Shown here: positions 27,001-42,000 of the stretch, in pieces
Layout of the letters: the number at the start of each line of letters is the position of its first letter
Numbering within the stretch: position 1 is the first letter of the stretch
Assembly (NCBI GenBank): GCA_026874595.1
Contig: CM049308.1
Span: 21,861,867-21,925,866, forward strand
DNA from: Sipunculus nudus
Taxonomy: Eukaryota; Annelida; Sipuncula; Golfingiida; Sipunculidae
Length of the DNA stretch: 64,000 nt
Reading direction: 5' to 3'
The notes under the pieces: model-generated
What the model was told of the DNA's origin: nothing
The model's database searches: none
What the model saw: only the letters and a program-made list of their open reading frames with translations
Program-made: the position numbers and the translations under genes

Positions 27001-30000
27001 TATTTTCCTGGTGGCTGGAACATTGTGATACGGTCCCCTATAACACAACATTAGTAAGGATAATTATCAGGACCCACTGTATAATTTTCAGGAGGCTGGA
27101 TGATTGTGATATGGTCCCCTATAACACAACATCAGTAAGGATAATTATCAGGACTCACTGTATAATTTTCAGGAGGCTGGACCATTGTGATACGGTCTCC
27201 TGAGATTCCTAAGCTCAGCATGGCCTGAACACAGCAGTAGGCATCCAAGGTGCTGCCATAAATAATTGCCCTTCCTGTAAACAAAAATAAACAAATATAT
27301 GTAAAAGACTAATATTAAAGCTGCTGCAGACAAAGAGAATGATTCTCAAACATGACACTTCTGACAATTAATTAAGTGTCATCAGATATTGTTAGAGCAT
27401 CCAACTGTAAAAGATCAGGGCTACCTACCACCCCTCTTAACTTAAAGTGGACTGACCCATTAATAATTAAGCAACCCTTTGGTAAAATAGGCTATCCTGG
27501 GGCAAGTGCAAAAATGTTATTTATTCTCTAATGCATGAATGATCTGGGGTGGCACTTGGTTAAATCATTTTGATGTGCCATTAAAAGGCAATATGTTAAT
27601 CATCATAAGGCAAAATAACAGAAGTCACCGCAATTGTTTTAGCTCCCTGATTATCATGTTTAACTGATAGACTGGCAGTATGTTTTGGCTTAGTAATAAC
27701 AACCTTCCAAGATTGAACAGACCTGTTTGCCATTTGCTGATTAAAAACGTAAACAAAAAAATTGCTGTGTTGTTCTATTTTATCTGTGGGGAATATCCTA
27801 CATTGAAGGACATGCCTGCCTGCAAGTGGGAAAAATCCTACCCTATGACTAATCTAAAGCACAGATTATTATAATTCTTCTAAATTATAATTTCATTTTT
27901 CCAACAAATCAGTACAATAAACTTCATACAGAACAAAATCTGACCTTTAGTAGAGAGTAAGTTGTTTTCCATCCAGTACAGAGAGACTGCTGCATCATAT
28001 GGATCGTTGATAGTGAAGACGTTTCTCGGTGTCATCCCTTGAAAGCGTCGTTCAGGGCTGTTGGGGACTTCATTATTTGTCACCAGACTACTAATGTCAG
28101 CCTCTGTTGGCGCTGGTATCTGGTACTGCATGCCAGTACAGAGCACCAGGTGGTCGTATGGTACCAGACTGCTGTAGTTGACTGTCACAAACTTCTTCTT
28201 TCTGAATTATAAATCAGTGGTATATATATCAACTATATTGGCAAGACTGTAGAAAAAAAATCATCGCTAATAGAATGCCACTATCACGAAATATTGTCAA
28301 ACTAATGAATGCCACGACTGGAGCCATGGAGAGTGCCGCAATTAGTTTTATTAACTATTTGTACAATCCATGTAAAATAAATAAGTTTATATTAAATATT
28401 TACAGCGCATGTCTACTGCACTCAGCTGGTCCAGGTTAACATCCCATAATCACCAGCTTAGAAAAAAAAGTATAACAAGAGCACTGCAAATGTGCATAAT
28501 ACACCTGTTGTTTATCTGGTGACCTCTGACCTCATTAAATATGCGTAAATTTTGATAAGAAAGGTAATTCAGGTAAGAACATTATTGGTTAATATGTATA
28601 ATGAGTTTCATGAAAATCCATAGGATTTTTGATAAGTCACCAAGGTGCCTCCAAAGTGCAGTGACCTATGACCTCATTAAATATGCATGGATTTTGCTGG
28701 AAATTGAACTTAGGCAAGATATTGTGGTGACCTTAAAAGTTAACAAACAGACAGGTGGACGGACGGTGGGTATGAAATAATACTCCCATAATATGACGGG
28801 CATATAATAAAAAATTATTAACCCGTGAAAAAGTATTAAAAAGAAGTACTGCCAGAAAAAGAATATATTACTTTTTATAAGTGTATAGAGTGGTATGGAA
28901 GCACTGCTCATTTTGAGTCAATTGTATTTATTTGACACCATCCTTAATACATTTGGCAAATGAACATGGGATATGGCCACTGACAAACCATCTCAAACCT
29001 TTATTCATTCCTGGCAGATATTAGGCACCTAGAGACATAAAATTAGAGGGTTTACTGTATTTCTAATAAACAATCTGAAACAGAGACTAATTAAGATTGA
29101 CAAAAATATGTACAATATAAAGTAAATTTGAGTAACAGAAGAGTGATGAACAGATTGAGGCTAAAACAGAGCAGACAAATGCTGTGTTAAACTGGTACAT
29201 CATATGTTAGTTTTATTTATGACTTCAACATTTAATATCAGCTGTAAACTGACCTGTCAATGGCGGTCATTTTACCGTAGACGACATTCACCCATGATCT
29301 CAGTGACATTGTGGCATACTCCTCCTGGTTATAGCAGTGACTGTAAAATTAATAAAAGAGTAACACATTAATGGGCAGCAGAGAAAGCCCTATCAAATTT
29401 TACTGACTTGGAAGAAAAAAAAATTAAAATCTGTATGAAAACTGCCTGATATCAGTAAAAGTATGACAAAGTCTAAACACATGTCAAAATACCAACTTCT
29501 TCATGTATTAACATCACCATAATAACACATTATGGCAAAAAACTAAACCATAAACACCAATCAGCTGACATTCAATTGACATCAAGTTATCAAAATTAAT
29601 GACTAGCAGTAGCTGAAATTGTCACAGTTTTGTCACAAGAGGTATATTTCTCTGTTTCAAATATTTTTGATGTGAACTGTTCACCAGTAAAGTATTCAAC
29701 AGTAAGACAAAACTAGAATATCAGCAGAAGCTGACAAAAGCCCTCAGCCAAAGGAACAGCTGAGTGTTTATAGGTGGTAACAGTAACAAGTATGAAATAT
29801 CTGTTCTCACATGGATGTATATCTGTACATGTCTCAGTTATAAATTTAAACTGGAGAAGTATGTAGTGCCTTTGGAAGTATGGTAAGAGTGATTTCATGC
29901 AGGACTTAGAGATCATCAAGACATATCATTATACTATGTTTCATAACAATCCACTCAGTGGTTCCTGAGAAAAAAGCTCCTAAGTTTTATTCTATTCTAA

Positions 30001-33000
30001 GCTCTGTGACCTTGAAAAGAGGTCAAGGTAACCCATCTTTGAAATTGACCAAGATTTTATTAATATGCATCAGCATTGAAGAAATGAAGTTCCTGTGTTG
30101 AATACCTTTGGAGATATTCTGTTCACAATCTGACAAAAGTTGAAAATTCCAATTAAGATTCATTTAAAATCAGAAATTACAGGTGGTGATTCAAAACTTG
30201 TTGAGCAGGTACAGACTATCAGTCCCAATGATCATGGTAAGTTTTGTGAAAATCCACCCAATGGTTCCTGAGAAATAAGCTCCTAAGTTTTTCTATAATA
30301 AGCTCTGTGACCTTGAAAATAGGTCAAGGTCACCCATCTTTGAACCTGACTGAGATTTTATTAATATGCATCAGCACTGAAGAAATGAAGTTTCTGTGTT
30401 GAATGACTTTGGAGATATCCCACTCACAAGGCCAAAGTTGAAAAATCCGATAAAAATTCATTTAAAATCAGAAATTATAGGTGGTGCCATCAATGTTTAA
30501 ACTTGTGCAGCAGGCACAGACTATCAGTCACATTTATCATAGTAAGTTTTGTGAAGATCCACCCAATGGTTCCTGAGAAATAAGCTCCTAAGTTTTTTTC
30601 TATTCTTAGCTCTGTGACCTTGAAAAGTAGGTCAAGGTCACCCATCTTCGAACTTTAACGAGAATTTATTAATATGCATCAGCACTAAAGAAATGAAGTT
30701 CCTGTGTTGAATGACTTTTGAGATATCCCGCTCACTAGGCCAAAGTTGAAAAATCTGATAAAAATTCATTCAAAATCAGAAATTGTAGGTGGCGCCATCA
30801 AACTTGTGCAGCAGCTACAGACCATCAGTCAAAATGATCATAGTAAGTTTTGTGAAAATCCACCCTACGGTTCCAGAGAAATAAGCTTCTAAGTGTTTTT
30901 CTATAATCAGCTCTAAAACGTAGAAAAATAAGTCAAGGTTACCCATCTTTGAACTTGACCGAGATTTTGTCGATATACAACTTCATTGAAGAAATAAAAG
31001 TCCTACGGTGAATCCTTTTAGAGATATCCCGCTCACAAGGTAAAAGTTAACGGACACCGGACGGACGGACAGCTTGGTTGACGACAATAGCCCATCAGCC
31101 TAAGGGCTGAGGGCTAAAAAACTGTAAACATACGGACTCCATACTCTTCTAGAGAAAGAGGTATCTCTGTAACAAAACTGGATCTATGACAGTTATAGAT
31201 GAAAAATAAAACGAACCCGCAAATGGTGCATAATACACTTGCCCCATATGTTTCAACCTCTGACCTCATTAAATATGAGTGAATTCTGCTGAGAATGTAA
31301 TATACAGGTTAGAAACTGTAAAAAAATTCATAATGAGTTTCATGAGAATCCATCATATTCTTGGTAAGTTATCGTGGCAACACCACAAAGTAGCCTAGTG
31401 ACCTCTGACCTATCAAATATGCACAGATTTTGCACATAATCTAACTCAGGCGAGAATGTAAGTAGTTATGGTGAGTTTTGTGAAAATCCATCAAAGCCCT
31501 AGTAAGTTATCGCAGAAACACTAAAAATTAACAGACAGACCAACAGACGGACGGACCATGGGTATCCCATAATACATACCATCAAAGTCGGGCATATAAA
31601 AATTAGATAATAATCTAATATCTCCATAATCCTGAGCCAGCAGATGGAGGCCAGGTCTTTTATCAAAAAGGAGAAACGTTGAAAATAAGGTGGGTCAGAG
31701 ATAACGTGCTGACCTGTCAGCCAGCACCTGGTCACGGAGCTGGTCCGGAGGCAACTCTCCTGGCAGACCATGAGGTGAGATAAGCGTCAAGTTGTTGAAT
31801 CTCAGGTGAGGGCTGTAGGTATAACAACAGTATAAATATCATCATCAAATACCTCAAGAATATATCATATCATGATATAGAGATTTAATATACATGACAG
31901 AGGGTGCTAGCTTCACTAGGCTTTGTGTTCTGAAGAATAAATGTATTAAAATTTTAATGCACAAATCACTAAAGTAAAGAACTTTTTTCTATTAATGTTT
32001 GAAGTGAAAGTGTCTGAACATAATTTGTTCAATTATATCTAGTTTAGACCACCAGTTCTGGAATGAAAGACACATCATTTATACACTCTTATATACACTC
32101 TTTTATACTTGGTATTTAATTTTATTAAGTTATATTTTTATTATATATTGTTGTGTAATACATAATTAAATGCCTATATCAAACTGTTGTAGAGTACACA
32201 CAGTCACATTGTTACTTATGTTGATTTGTATATGATATAGGACTACTTCTGTTAATTAACATATGATATAGGACTACTTTGTTAATTTGCGTATGATATA
32301 GGACTAATTTGGCAGTTTCAAACCCTCTCCTTGGCAGTGCTGTCATCTGTAGTCTGAAGTAATAACTATTTTCTTACTCCCTCCATGGCTTAAGTGCTGA
32401 CACCTAGTTGCCAATTTGATAATTAACTGCAATGGACAAAATGGACAAAAAGGGGGAGTATTGACTGGGTAAATATAAAACAAAGCAAACTTACCAGAAG
32501 GCTAAGGTCTCCAGAAAAGACAAGCCTGTGTCAGAAGCTCCAACCACAACTATCCTGGCATTGATTGTAACCTACAGATAAACATCAGGCCTGAATATAT
32601 GGCAAGCTCACAGTGATGGGGAACAGTCGATAGGATGTGCTGAGCTATATTCACTGGTATATCACACCTAAAATTTTATGAAATTTATATTTTTTTTCTT
32701 TAAAAAATTAGATATTTGTATGTTGAGTTGTATGTTGAATACTGTTAACATCACTTACTTTTGGTTCTAAAGTGAGTTTCCTGTTGATATGGTTCAGGGC
32801 GTAGGGTTCTTGTTTCTTCAGGACACGTTCTGATGGTGCGTTACCTCCCAGTCTGTCCAGAGGATACTTGATCTGTCGACGTGCTCTGACTGGGACCATC
32901 TCCTGTAGTGCCCCCACTAGTGAATGTTTGGCTACAGTCTGTTAAACACACAATGCCAACCAGACCAGTTTTTAAAGTAAAGATTCTGTGAACTGATGGT

Positions 33001-36000
33001 GACTACCATGGAAGAAATTGATTTTTAATGGATCAAGAAAACACTTTTAAAATTACAACTGTAAATTTTATGACACAGTCAATCAGACAGACTTTGGTAA
33101 CAATATTACATGTTGAGAACCAATGTTCTTATTTAGTAATCATGAGTACATATAAACAGGGAAGACAACAAAATCTGCTTATCCCTGAAACAATACAGGT
33201 CTTTAAATTCTCCCATGTTAAAGAAAAAGGCAAATAATTATGCTTAAACCAGATGTAAATACAACTGACCTCTTTATCCACATATGGTGGGTACAGTGGG
33301 TAGTACAGGCATGTCTTGTGACCCAAGCGGAGGATTTCCTGAAGACAAAATACAACTATGCATAAATATTAAAAGATCATACAAGTACTGTAAACATCTA
33401 ATGGAATAATAAACCTATGTGATAAAATGTCAATAGTAAAGATAGCAACTTGGAATTGGGTAGCAGCAGTATTAAACATATTAATATTTTTGTATTATAT
33501 AAAAGTGTTTTACAGAAAGTAGTGGCTTAACAGGGGTTTAGGAGTTATGTCATCTCCAGTATGTCTTACATCATTTGATTAAAGAAAGCAAAGACAATAT
33601 GCACAAAAGTACCAATTTTTTCCAATAAAAAAACATAACAAGTGAACTCAACTCTGATATTTGAATGCTGAAAACCCTCTGAATTACACATTAAATGTTT
33701 CCATATCATTAACTTTACCTTTAACTTTAATAAATCATTTATTTTACATGGATTGTACAAATAGCTATCATCACTAGTCTAATCAAGGCATTTTCTATGG
33801 CTCAGGTAGTGGCGTTCGGTAGTGTTTAGTGGTGGACGACACCAGAGAACCAGGAGAAAACCACCAGTCTGTGGAGGAGCCACTACAACCCTCTCTCACT
33901 GCCATGCGGGGATCAAACCTGGGTCACCAGGGGAGAGGGCCAAGCATTTACCACTTGACTGTCCAGGCCCCTAAAAGACCTTAGTTCTAACATACCTTGA
34001 GGAACTGTTTAGAGAAGTGTTTGAAGTTGGGGTTGAGTGCATAGTGATGTAGGTGGCCATGTTCATCCCGTTTGTGGTGGTTGAAGTAGACAAAGTCTTC
34101 TATGTTGTAGTGGGATCGGATGTACTCAATATCCTGCATGAAAAAATGTACTCTTTGAATGAAAAGGACCTATTTTGGTGACTTTTAATCAAATTATAAA
34201 CATATTCAAAATATGTTTAAGTATAAACTTAAAAGGTATTATGCTGTCATTCAGGATTCAGGGCCTTTGCCTCTGTAGGAAAATTATTTCTTGACTGTAA
34301 AATAGATGATGGGGGAATTTCAGTTAATATAACCCTAATAAAGGGCCAGAATAACCCCTGCTTAAAGCACACCTATTCACTGAAGAAGCATCCACAGTAA
34401 AGAGGAAGAAAATTATTTTTAGAATGACCATTTGAATTAAAAATACATAATGAACCATCATTTCTTACCTGATCACTGGATTCCTGAATTCTGATGGTGT
34501 CTTAAAGTGATCAGTTAATTCTTTTATATTTCATCAACATTTAACAGAATATAGTAAATATTAACATCTTGATAATTCTACATAAATATTCTATAAATTA
34601 ACAAAACCACTTCATAGAAAACTTCACACAAACACAGGTTATTATTAACTTTCTGCTTCAAGTATTAATTAATGCACCTCACCTCTTCTCGCCTGACAAT
34701 GGCCACACCTACCACCTGCTCATTACACTCAGCAACAAATGCCTGGATCTCTGTCCCATCCTGAAAGAAAGTATTTTCAAATAAAACAATGAAGCTTTTC
34801 ACAATACAGCAGAACCTGTCTGAAAGACCACCTGTCTATTAAGACCACCCTTGGGTGAAAAGAAAGTATTCACATTACTTATACCTGACCTATCAATAAG
34901 ACCACCTGTGAATTAAGACCACTTTTGGCCAGTCCCCTGGGCGGTCTCATAACACAGGTTTCACTGTATATAACTCATTTGTATTTAAAATATTACAGGC
35001 AATAATAATCTTAGCTCTAAAACCAGATTCTATGTGACGATACACTGAAAAAACAATGGTTCCTATATATGAAACATTATTTTGATTGAATAGATTGTTC
35101 AGAGTAGAGTCCATACATGATACACAGAACAGTCGTGATTCACTTTATGGGAACTGCTTCATCAATGGCACCGTCAAGTGTGATAAAACTACTCAAAACA
35201 TTTTTTTAAATATTTTTTTTGATGGAGGCAACTCATTGCCTCATTTGTTTAATGATGAAATAACTGTAGGTCTTAGGTGTTTTTCCCCCAATGGCTGGGT
35301 CATAACACTGAGGAACCTCCCAGTGGGGGCCTATGGTGGAAAATCCTCTCCTGCCCTCAAACCTCCCCCCCCATCCCCCGGCTTCTTGGCTGAAATCTGA
35401 ACTCAATAACTCCCAGCCTTGAGCCCTGTGCCATACAACCATACCACATAAGCCAGATCTGTCCATTTTGTTTTGTGTGAAATACGTTTCCAAGTATAAG
35501 CTTCCCCATGGGGAAAATTCTGGACTCAGAAAAACTAATATTAAAGTATGATTTTGGATGTGATACTCACATCATCTCTGCGTGCCTTGTTGTACTGTTT
35601 TAGGTCATCCAGCAGGTTTTCATGCAGATCCAGACAAACCACCAGCTTGGCTACAGCCATCAGATCAGTCGAACAAGCTTTACGAACACTCAGGTCTCTG
35701 ATTAAACATAAACAAACATTTGGATCATTGGATTTGATTTGCAGTTGTGATTTCAGCCCAACACTTGTAGGCTTGTTCAAAAGCCCCCCTGTCAATCACA
35801 TTATAGTAATTGTTCTTATGCAATTAGAGGACTTATTATTCAATATATATAGAAAATGACACGGTTCTATTCTGAAATATTTTTTTCAAAAGAATATACA
35901 AATTCAGTTACTTGACTTTCTATAACACTTATGAAAGCTGTATTTAGTGTTTAAATATGAAGCAAATGGACTGCTGTGATGGAAATAAGAAATTCAAGAC

Positions 36001-39000
36001 ACCAAATAAAAATTAATGTTATATGCCATCAAAATAAGTGAAATTTCTTAATTCAAAGAACTTATACTTACTGCAATAAACCAGCCCTGCCAAAGACGTA
36101 AAGCTCCTGAGCCAGTGTGCTTGGTAGCCGAGGTGTTATACGCTGAAGCAAAACAATTCAATAATATTATCATGCTTATCTTAATGTTCAACTGAGCAAC
36201 ACATTTCCATACAGATTAGGATTAAGGCAACAACTCAGATATTGGCTGGGTATGTGATTACATCTAGTTCAATATAAATTAACTTTATCATTGAGGGGGA
36301 CGGTTCTAGTCATGACTCAAAGACTTTGTTCTTAAACACAAAGTAACATTACAACAGAATTAAGAAACTACGTTATCAGCTGTTTTCATCAAAATTAGCA
36401 TTCATGGAAAATCAAAATTTCATGTTTTGAATATAAACATTCATGAGCATACACTTAAGAAAGAGCATCACACTCTTTAATATATAGTGAACCTATTATA
36501 TATATAATATATAATATGTAATATTATCTTATCACAGAGGTCCTAAAAACCAGTGGAAACTCACGAGATCCAGTATGCAAAACATGTGGTTAACACATGT
36601 ACATTCCATCAAGCTCCTGGCAGCGATGCTTTCAGAGACCTTGATTCTTTGAGCTGCTCTTGCATCTATTTCATGAAAAATTAACAAGGCAATGGAACAA
36701 ATAAAATGGCTCACATGTACTTGTTTTATGCAGGTGCTGAAGCATGTCTGGAGCGATGTATAGACCAATCGTTTTGCCCCACTAGTAAGGCATCAGAAAT
36801 CTAACCAATAAATAGAGCCAGAAAAGCCTATCCAGTGTTTGGTTCTTGCCTTCTTGTTCAGACAGCATGTGAATATTTGAATTGTTTACATTTGGATCAC
36901 TGGATTTAATTAGCAGTTGTGATTTCAGCCAAACACTTGTAGGCTTGTTCAATATTCATGAAACTGGTGCAAGAACATTTCAAGGAATCAAGGTCTCTGA
37001 AACAAAGCTACCAGAGGCTTTATAGTATGAAGATGTGTTTTCACAAAACATCTTGATATCATCATGCAACAAAAATGGAGTTAAGGTTCCCTGTTTCTCA
37101 TCTGTTGACAATCTTTTCATTAACATCAAAAAGGGGGAAAGATTGTTTAACCACGTGGTGCTCCACATTACATACTGGTGGCAAGGATATACATATCATA
37201 AGGAAGGAAAATACATGTATAATAATATTCATGCATTGCTGTGCCTTTAAATTTCTTAAAAATAACAGTTCTAATATGTTTACACAACATTAGGAGTGTA
37301 CTTGTGTTAAACATTTGGACAGTCCTAACATGTTTACACAACAATGAGAATGCACCTGTGTTGAACATTTGGTAAATGTTGCATAGTACTTATGGTGATT
37401 GTGATGACAATAAAACACTGACATACACCTGGGTATACAAATACATCATTCCACAAGCACATGTATTAACATGCTTGTCACAATGTATCAACAGGGGTGC
37501 TAACATAGTTTAGATTACGCAAAATTAAACCAAAACACAAAAGATCATGCATTTTCTGAATATGGGATATTGCTAATGCAGTTTCTCGTAAATGGAGGAG
37601 CAAAACTACTGGATGGCAACAGCTGGAAGTCCATTTTTGCAGGGAAATGTGATTCAGCCAGACAGTCTTCAACAGTGTTGTATCTGTCCATCCCTATTAT
37701 ATTACCTAATACATGTATAGGGTATGAAGTCTATTTACTTAATGTGATAAATGAATAAAGAAGAGGCTACAATTAATTGTTAGCATGATGCTAGGCAGAT
37801 TATGTGATACTTGTGAAACATGACATGTATCCGTAAATGAAAGATCATATGTAGCTTTCCCTTGCATAATTATTGTATCCATAAATGAAAGATCATATGT
37901 AGCTTTCCCTTGCATAATTATTAGAGTCTTTTGATAAAAGATAAAGTTCTAATGCAAATTGTTATTTCTAGCCTTTTGATGTTCATGCAGGTGTCTAAGT
38001 ACTGAGAAATACTGGCTCTGTGACACGATGTTGAGTAATCTGGGCTGCCTAGGAGAGTGTAGTCCTGTAACTCCTGATAGGTGGTGCTAGTGTTTCCATG
38101 CAGTATATAACATGCACGGTGTGGTATACAGATATATCATGTTAACATGACTTTCTTACACCATTTCTTGAAGGTGAATCCATTTTTATCACTTTCTGGG
38201 TACATTTTGCCCTCTGAAAATGGAATTATAACAGATGAAACTGTAGGTTTTAAACTTTGTTTTACATGGACTGTACAAATACTTATTTTAACTAATCAAG
38301 GTGTAGGATATTCCATATACCCTTATTAGATAAAACCCTCCTACATTATACTATAAGTGGACTTACCCATGAATAAGCAGATGATAAAGTATGCAACCAG
38401 AATGGTCAGAGTCGGGGCAATGAATCACTTGGCCAGATGGTGGCCCTAGGCTAAAGACCCCACCCTATGGCCTTTGGGCAAGTCAGTTAGTAGCCAGGGA
38501 CTCTGTATATCAGGAAATGAATGAAGTTAAGCATCAGCAGAGTTGAGTAGTCTGCAATTCTCCATATCTTTAGTAAAACGCATACCCCATTGACTGGCAG
38601 TATAATGTTTTGGCATATAAATGATAATCATTCTAAATCCAGACAGATGTTTTGGCCATTTGGTGATTTAAAACTCAAATTGCTTTGTTGTTGTATTTTA
38701 TCCAAAGGAGAAATCCTTGTCTCTCCATGGTACCGGTGGTGGCGTTCAGTAGTACTAGAGGTGGAGGTGACTGGAGAACCTGGATATAACCAGCCACTAC
38801 AACCCATTCACATGACCACGCAAGGGAACTTAGGTCACAGGCAGAGAGAGCCAAGCATTTTACCCCTTGACTGAGAATTAAAGAAATTATATTTGATCAG
38901 TCTTAAAATTAATTAAAATCACATTTTGTCAGGAATTAACCTTTTTTTGTCTCAGGGATCATGCTTGTCTTCATCAGTTGGTGCATGATGGTTTACATTC

Positions 39001-42000
39001 GGTGTTCATTACCAATTCAATATTTCTACTATTAACAGTTCGGTGGTTGTAGCACTGGATAAAAGGCACTAGTTTAACAGAAACCCAACAGGTATCAGCA
39101 TTATCCTGAATCTTTCCATGATGTTTTAGGAAATGACATCTTATACCCCTACATTTGGGTGATAAAACCTTACCACAAAGTTTTGGATAAGAGGGAACTC
39201 TGGCACCAGATGAGGTACAGTGATGGCACAGAATTCTCTATCAGGAAACAGCTCAAATGCAGTGGACAGGAAGTCCACAGACCTGCAAGTAACATAAAAA
39301 ACATGCTTTACTTTAGATATAATAAAATAACTGGAAACCAGAAGATATCTTCATGATACAATAAATGTGATATTTTCAGAAAGAGATTATGACAAGTCAA
39401 CATACAAAATTAAAATCATACACTGTTGCATGAAAATAAATATTTTTGCTCAGAAAACTGTTTCACTTAACTGATTCAATGATTATACATTCTGTGTTAT
39501 CTCACAATACAGCAAATTCAATGGTTCCTAATCAGATGACCAATGTCTGTGTTAGATAAAAGAAATTAGTTCCATTATCAACTGATAGGTGTCAGCACTG
39601 GCCACAAGGAACTTTACATTAAGATTAACTAAATTATTAACAACTGAAGTACTTGCTCACCTCATTTCAAATCTCTCATCAATACAGAACAGTTGAACAC
39701 AGAAAACATTAGATTTCCCTTTGTATGATGGTATGAACCGTTTGGGTAGCCGTGCTCTTGGTGATGGAGGCTTGGGCGTTTTGGGCAGAGTTGTTGCCGT
39801 CTGGGGGGGAACCTTGATAAATATGAATCACAAATTTACAAAATACTCATGTACCCCTTGTTTAAAACCATAAAATCATACAATGTACACAAGGGTGTAT
39901 AAAGTATTTCAACTCTGTGACAATTGTTTTTAAAGAGATTTCTTGGATTATACCACTGTGAAAAAGTGTCATTTGCTCAGCTCAATCTCATAATAAGATA
40001 AAAACTATAATCACTACACATAGGTTGCTCTGAAGAAATTAGTAACTGCTGAACTCTAAAATAAAGATAACACAAAACACCTTTTCCCAAAACCAGCTTA
40101 CACATGAAATTTACACATGTAACACTTATGATATTCACTTTGCTTTCAATCTTGGAGAAAAAGGGCCACAAAATTATTACAAATTAACATTCTATGAATT
40201 ACTATTCCAAAGACATAAAATACAGAACTAGCATTTAAAAATATTCTCCCTTACTAAATACAAGTATTAGATGCTATTGTAGTAAGAGGTTTATCACACA
40301 CCTCATCATTGTCAGTTTTCGACTTCAGGTCTCTTTCGCTAGCTGCTGATTTGATAGACTCTGTCTCTTCTTTATCAGCTAATATGGATGCTGACTCATC
40401 ACCTAGCTGAGCATCACTCAACTTTGCTTTAACCTGGGCTTCATGCTCACTCCCTGTAAATAAAACCAATACTGTGACCACCAAGTTTTCTTCTGTATGT
40501 TTATGTTAATTTTATTCCTAGATATATCTTTCTATTTACGTATTTTCTAGGGGCTCCTAATCATTTGTATACTTGTTTTGTAATTTGAGACAGATCTGAC
40601 CACTCCTTACGAAAATGATGCATTATGATACATACTTTACTGTTTACATTATCATTGTAATTATTTATATTGTTATTTATAATTATTACTATAATAACTT
40701 TTATTATTATTATTATTACTGAAAAAAAGTTTGAAACAGGACATGTCCTTTTTATTGCTTTTTTTATGAACACAGGTAGTGAGTAGTATCTAAAAAATAT
40801 TATTATCTATGAATTATGCTTCATATATTAATATTAACATATAATATGACATATACTCTAACCTTTGGCTGACTTTTGTGATGTTCCACTCTGTGGACGA
40901 GAGGCTCCTTGGGGCCCTTGGCTTTTGGCTCCAGATTTGACCGAGGCTTTGGAATGTTTAGAACTTGACACAGAAGAAACTCCTGATCGCATTGATGATG
41001 CTGAACCTGGACGAGAATCTGTATGGATAACAGGAAAAACACAGATGAATCTGATTCCAGTACTGTTTGAAATGTTATCTACAAAAGAAATGAAACATTA
41101 AATTCTTACCCTTTTTATTGTAGCCTTTCATACTATTCTTGTTTGCATTATACACTTCAATTTCGTTTATTATTAAAATATTTATTCTTCACAGTTACTG
41201 GTAAAGTACAATCCAACTTATCAGGTATAATTTACTATGATATATTTTTACTTTAAAGTGTTGCTGGAAGCTTCATATAATTGGTTTGATTATAGTGCTA
41301 CTAAGGCATGCTTAAAATTTCATAAATTCTCAAAAATGATGTTGTTCAGCAACTTTATTCTTTTACTTGTATTTTTCTTAAGAATGGACAGATCTGTGGC
41401 TTGTTAGTGACACTGTTTTTTTTAATATTTTTGTTGGAAATAACTGCCTTTAAATTTTAATGCTAGCTTAACTAAGTATATGTAAATGCCATTCCAGTTT
41501 CGGACTACTCAAAAGGGCAGTATCACACGCTTCCTCTCATGTTACATGCTGGTGTTAACCAGGCCTGATGACTAATGCACCTACAGGCCTCTGGATGTGT
41601 AAACCACCGTAGAACCCCCCAAAGGTGCACTTGTTTGTGGGTGAAACACAGCCATTCGGCACAGCCTTCCCATTAAGCCTACAGAGTGCTCAACCTGAGT
41701 GGGGGCAGACCATTAAAAATCTCACCACCACAGCTGAGTTTGGAACTTTCATTCTCCCCGCTTTGAGTCCTGTTCTCTACCCCTGAGCCACAGAAGCCAG
41801 TAGTGGCACTGTCTATTGAGTAAGTAAGAAGCAAACCACTGATATAATAAGAATAATTTGTACTTTTTCCTTCTGGATTTCATGTTGGGGTCAGGAATGT
41901 TGGCGCGAATCTCTGGGGCTTTATCGAGATTTCATAATTTTGACCATGAGACACTGACAGGGTTCGAACTTCGAACCATGGATCTTCTGTCTGAAGACTG

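Noticed and set aside
26907-27203. Plus-strand 98-codon frame with repeated motifs
   Set aside because: It results from the 81-bp array (27 codons per unit) overlapping CFAP61 exon 20 on the other strand.
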